Positions 61,901-64,000 of a stretch of DNA of 64,000 nucleotides are shown here, piece after piece. The stretch comes from Poecilobothrus nobilitatus. Lineage: Eukaryota > Arthropoda > Insecta > Diptera > Dolichopodidae. The stretch spans positions 39,205,398 to 39,269,397 of the forward strand of contig OX352773.1 of assembly GCA_947095535.1 (NCBI GenBank). Direction: 5' to 3'. The translations under genes and the position numbers were made by a program. Below the pieces are notes generated by a model. That model searched no databases, was not told the DNA's origin, and worked only from the letters and a program-made list of their open reading frames with translations. Numbering within the stretch: the stretch's first letter is position 1; each line of letters opens with the position of its first letter.

Positions 61901-62432
61901 GGTAAGTTCACATGGGATTGATGTATCCAGATGCAAAAATTTATTCGGTTACATTTCGTGTACTCTTCGGTAATATTAACGAATATTTGGCATCCATAGA
62001 CCATAATGCATCTACTCGAGATGCAAAACGACGACATTTTTATTTTGAAAGTACCTAGGTTAGTATGTTAAAAAATTTTTAATTTTCAAAATACAAAATG
62101 GTTAAACCAGAAAAAATTGTTATTTTATGTAAGAAAAATTTTTAATTAATATAAACTAAATATAATTTATTAATAGACATATAAAATTGCAATTCTTTTT
62201 CTTTTTATTATATCCATCTTCAAAATACATATTTCAAAATATTTAACGTTTAAAATTTTTGACTTTTGATTTTACGTCTGTATTTGACGTTAAAACAAAT
62301 TTGCATCTTGTATGCTTCTTATAGAGGATGCAAAAAATTTTGCATTTAAAATGAGCAAAAGGGAGAGCATGTCATGAATACGATATATTTCTTCAACCAA
62401 TCAAATGTTTGCACCCCATATGTGAACTTACC
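61901..62432. mobile_element. short terminal-inverted-repeat element (GGTAAGTTCACAT ends)
   Basis: The left end GGTAAGTTCACATGGG and right end ATATGTGAACTTACC are complementary over 13 bases. The 532-bp interior repeats GATGCAAAA and its complement TTTTGCATC several times (61930, 62020, 62305, 62329). It is noncoding. The target duplication is unclear. Confidence 0.65.
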
Positions 62433-63539
62433 TTAAAAATGCAAGTAAGTGTCGACTTTATCTAAAAGATAAAATAAATTTTGTAAGAGATATGCAATCA
62501 TATGAACTAAGAAATGCTGGGAACTTTCGAATAATAAGGCAAAGCTACTCAAATTTAATAATAACAGTTGACCTTAAAATTCAAATTTAAAAGTTAAAAG
62601 TAGTTTCATCATTGCCATTGATTTTATGCTACACGGTTTTTTTTTCGATATATGTACAATATTTTTTAATAAACTTTTAAAAATATTTGCGTTTTTTTGT
62701 TTTTAATTATCTTTTCTTTTTATGTTCTATATAGTGATCAATAAATACTTTCTTTATTAAAATAAAATTTTAAATTGCAATTAAATAATTTTCCAGTTTT
62801 TTCTTAAAATCAATTTACATTTAATATTAATTAAAAATTATCATTTTAATTTCTAAACTTAAAATTCAATAAACCACATTTTGATACCCTTATTTTTTAT
62901 AACTTTACAAAACATTATTCTACGTTTAAAAAACGACACATTTCATCAATTTCAAGCCATTCTTGTAAAATTGAGATAAGCATTCGGTTTATTTCCTTTC
63001 TTTAAAATTATTTTTTTTGTTTTTTTTTATTTTAATTAAATTTTTATCCCAATAAATTGAAAATAACCGTTTTTTTTTATTACTGTTATCCATTACATCA
63101 AAAATTTATTTCAAAACCAAAAAAGAAAAGAGAAAAAAAAATTTACAAAATTATAGATTTAATGAAATTTCAATTTATTACCATAAGATATGCTAATTTA
63201 TATTTATTTTATATCATTTTAAAAGGAATCCTTAATAAAAAAAACCTCCAAAAATTCTCATTATATAAGATGTGAAATTCATTTTCGCTTATTTGAAGAT
63301 TCAAAAACAAAAGGGAAATTTAAACTTTATAGGTATAATATATTAAAATTCTACAATTTTAAAAATTTTACCAAAAAAAAAAAAAAAAGTAAAAGTAACA
63401 GTAAGTCGATGCAACCGACTTATTTATACCCTACACCTAAAAAATTCAAATTAAATTAAAAATTCATAAGATAGTTTAGTTAGCTATTTAATATAATATA
63501 TTTAATATATAAAAAAATGATTTTACAACCTTTGTACAA
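62433..63539. other. no gene seen; AT-rich intergenic DNA leading into the tandem array
   Basis: Low-complexity A/T sequence up to about 63390, then the hairpin TAAGTCG-ATGCAAC-CGACTTA and TTATACCCTACACC before the tandem units. Confidence 0.55.
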
Positions 63540-64000
63540 AATTTCAGGTTTCTATCTTTATTAAATTCAAAGATATGCTTGTTAGGTCTTGGAAAGTGTG
63601 TGAAGGCACCCGAACCACCACCCCAATTCATCTCAAATTTCAGAGACTTCATCAGAACAGGCTAGAACACTCTTATATCAAATTTCAAGTATTTATAATT
63701 ATTAATTTCGAAGGTATGCTTGTTCGGTTTTAGGAGTTATGTGGGAGGTACCCGAACGACCACTCCAATTAATCTCAAATTTTAGGCAAATATGGGATTT
63801 AGGAAACAGCATTTTCGTATCAAATTTGAAGTTCCTATCTTTATTAATTTCGAAGATATGGTTGTTCGGTTTTGGGATTTATATGGGAGGTACCCGAACA
63901 ACCACTCCAATTCATCTCAAATTTTAGGGATTCAGGGAAACACACCCTCGAATTTTAAGTTTCTATCTTTATTAATTTCGAAGATATGCGTATTCTGTTT
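63540..64000 (+). repeat. tandem array, unit about 128-142 bp, running off the window end
   Basis: Four successive units carry CTATCTTTATTAATTTCGAA, GATATGCTTGTTCGGTTTT.G, GGGAGGTACCCGAAC.ACCACTCCAATTCATCTCAAATTTTAG-type blocks. The GATATG block starts at about 63572, 63713, 63855 and 63983. The first unit is the most diverged. Just upstream, TAAGTCGATGCAACCGACTTA (63401-63421) is a 7-bp-stem hairpin followed by TTTATACCCTACACC. Similar tandem arrays are a feature of Helentron/DINE-type elements, but that link is inference. Confidence 0.85.

Noticed and set aside
1..64000. CRISPR array, bacterial operon or phage features
   Set aside because: Spliced insect-type gene and SINE/LINE content show a eukaryotic nuclear locus; no spaced direct-repeat array of CRISPR type was seen.

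Overview
This window is eukaryotic, very AT-rich (roughly four fifths A+T by eye) and full of homopolymer runs, (TA)n and TATATACATATATGTA-type microsatellites. Its one recognisable protein-coding gene is insect-like and is split by introns. Gene content, introns and repeats fit an insect, most likely a fly (Diptera). That assignment is inference from style and from the gene's similarity to Drosophila nervy, not from a diagnostic marker.

The gene is an MTG/ETO (RUNX1T1) family corepressor, the orthologue of Drosophila nervy (nvy), on the + strand. Eight coding exons join in frame from an ATG at 31698 to a TGA ending at 57462 and give an 802-residue protein. Domain order is a short N-terminal leader, NHR1/TAFH (about 143-235), a Gly-rich linker, NHR2 (about 512-545), an NHR3 coiled coil (about 563-630) and a C-terminal MYND zinc finger (653-689). 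The first coding exon is separated from the second by a 21.3 kb intron; the other introns are 73-1211 bp. The initiator ATG directly follows a splice acceptor, so 5' untranslated exon(s) and the promoter should lie further upstream. I could not locate them.

Left part (1-31.7 kb): no gene recognised. It holds a frameshifted LINE fragment (10.7-11.6 kb), several tRNA-derived SINE copies, an old interspersed repeat of about 1 kb in several copies, and a perfect 189-bp inverted repeat with a 41-nt spacer (18525-18943). Much of this is probably 5' intron or intergenic DNA of nervy.

Intron 1 (31.8-53.1 kb): more SINE copies, terminal-inverted-repeat (MITE-like) elements at 44.2 and 47.3 kb, short palindromes, and a second, different LINE remnant with RNase H/C-terminal coding traces (51.4-51.95 kb), antisense to the gene.

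Right part (57.5-64 kb): AT-rich 3' UTR and flank, a pogo/Tigger-like non-autonomous element (59998-60727), another terminal-inverted-repeat element (61901-62432), and a tandem array with a unit of about 130-142 bp running off the window end.

The most unusual structure is the perfect inverted repeat at 18.5-18.9 kb. If transcribed it would form a long double-stranded hairpin. Everything else looks like a normal, transposon-littered insect locus.
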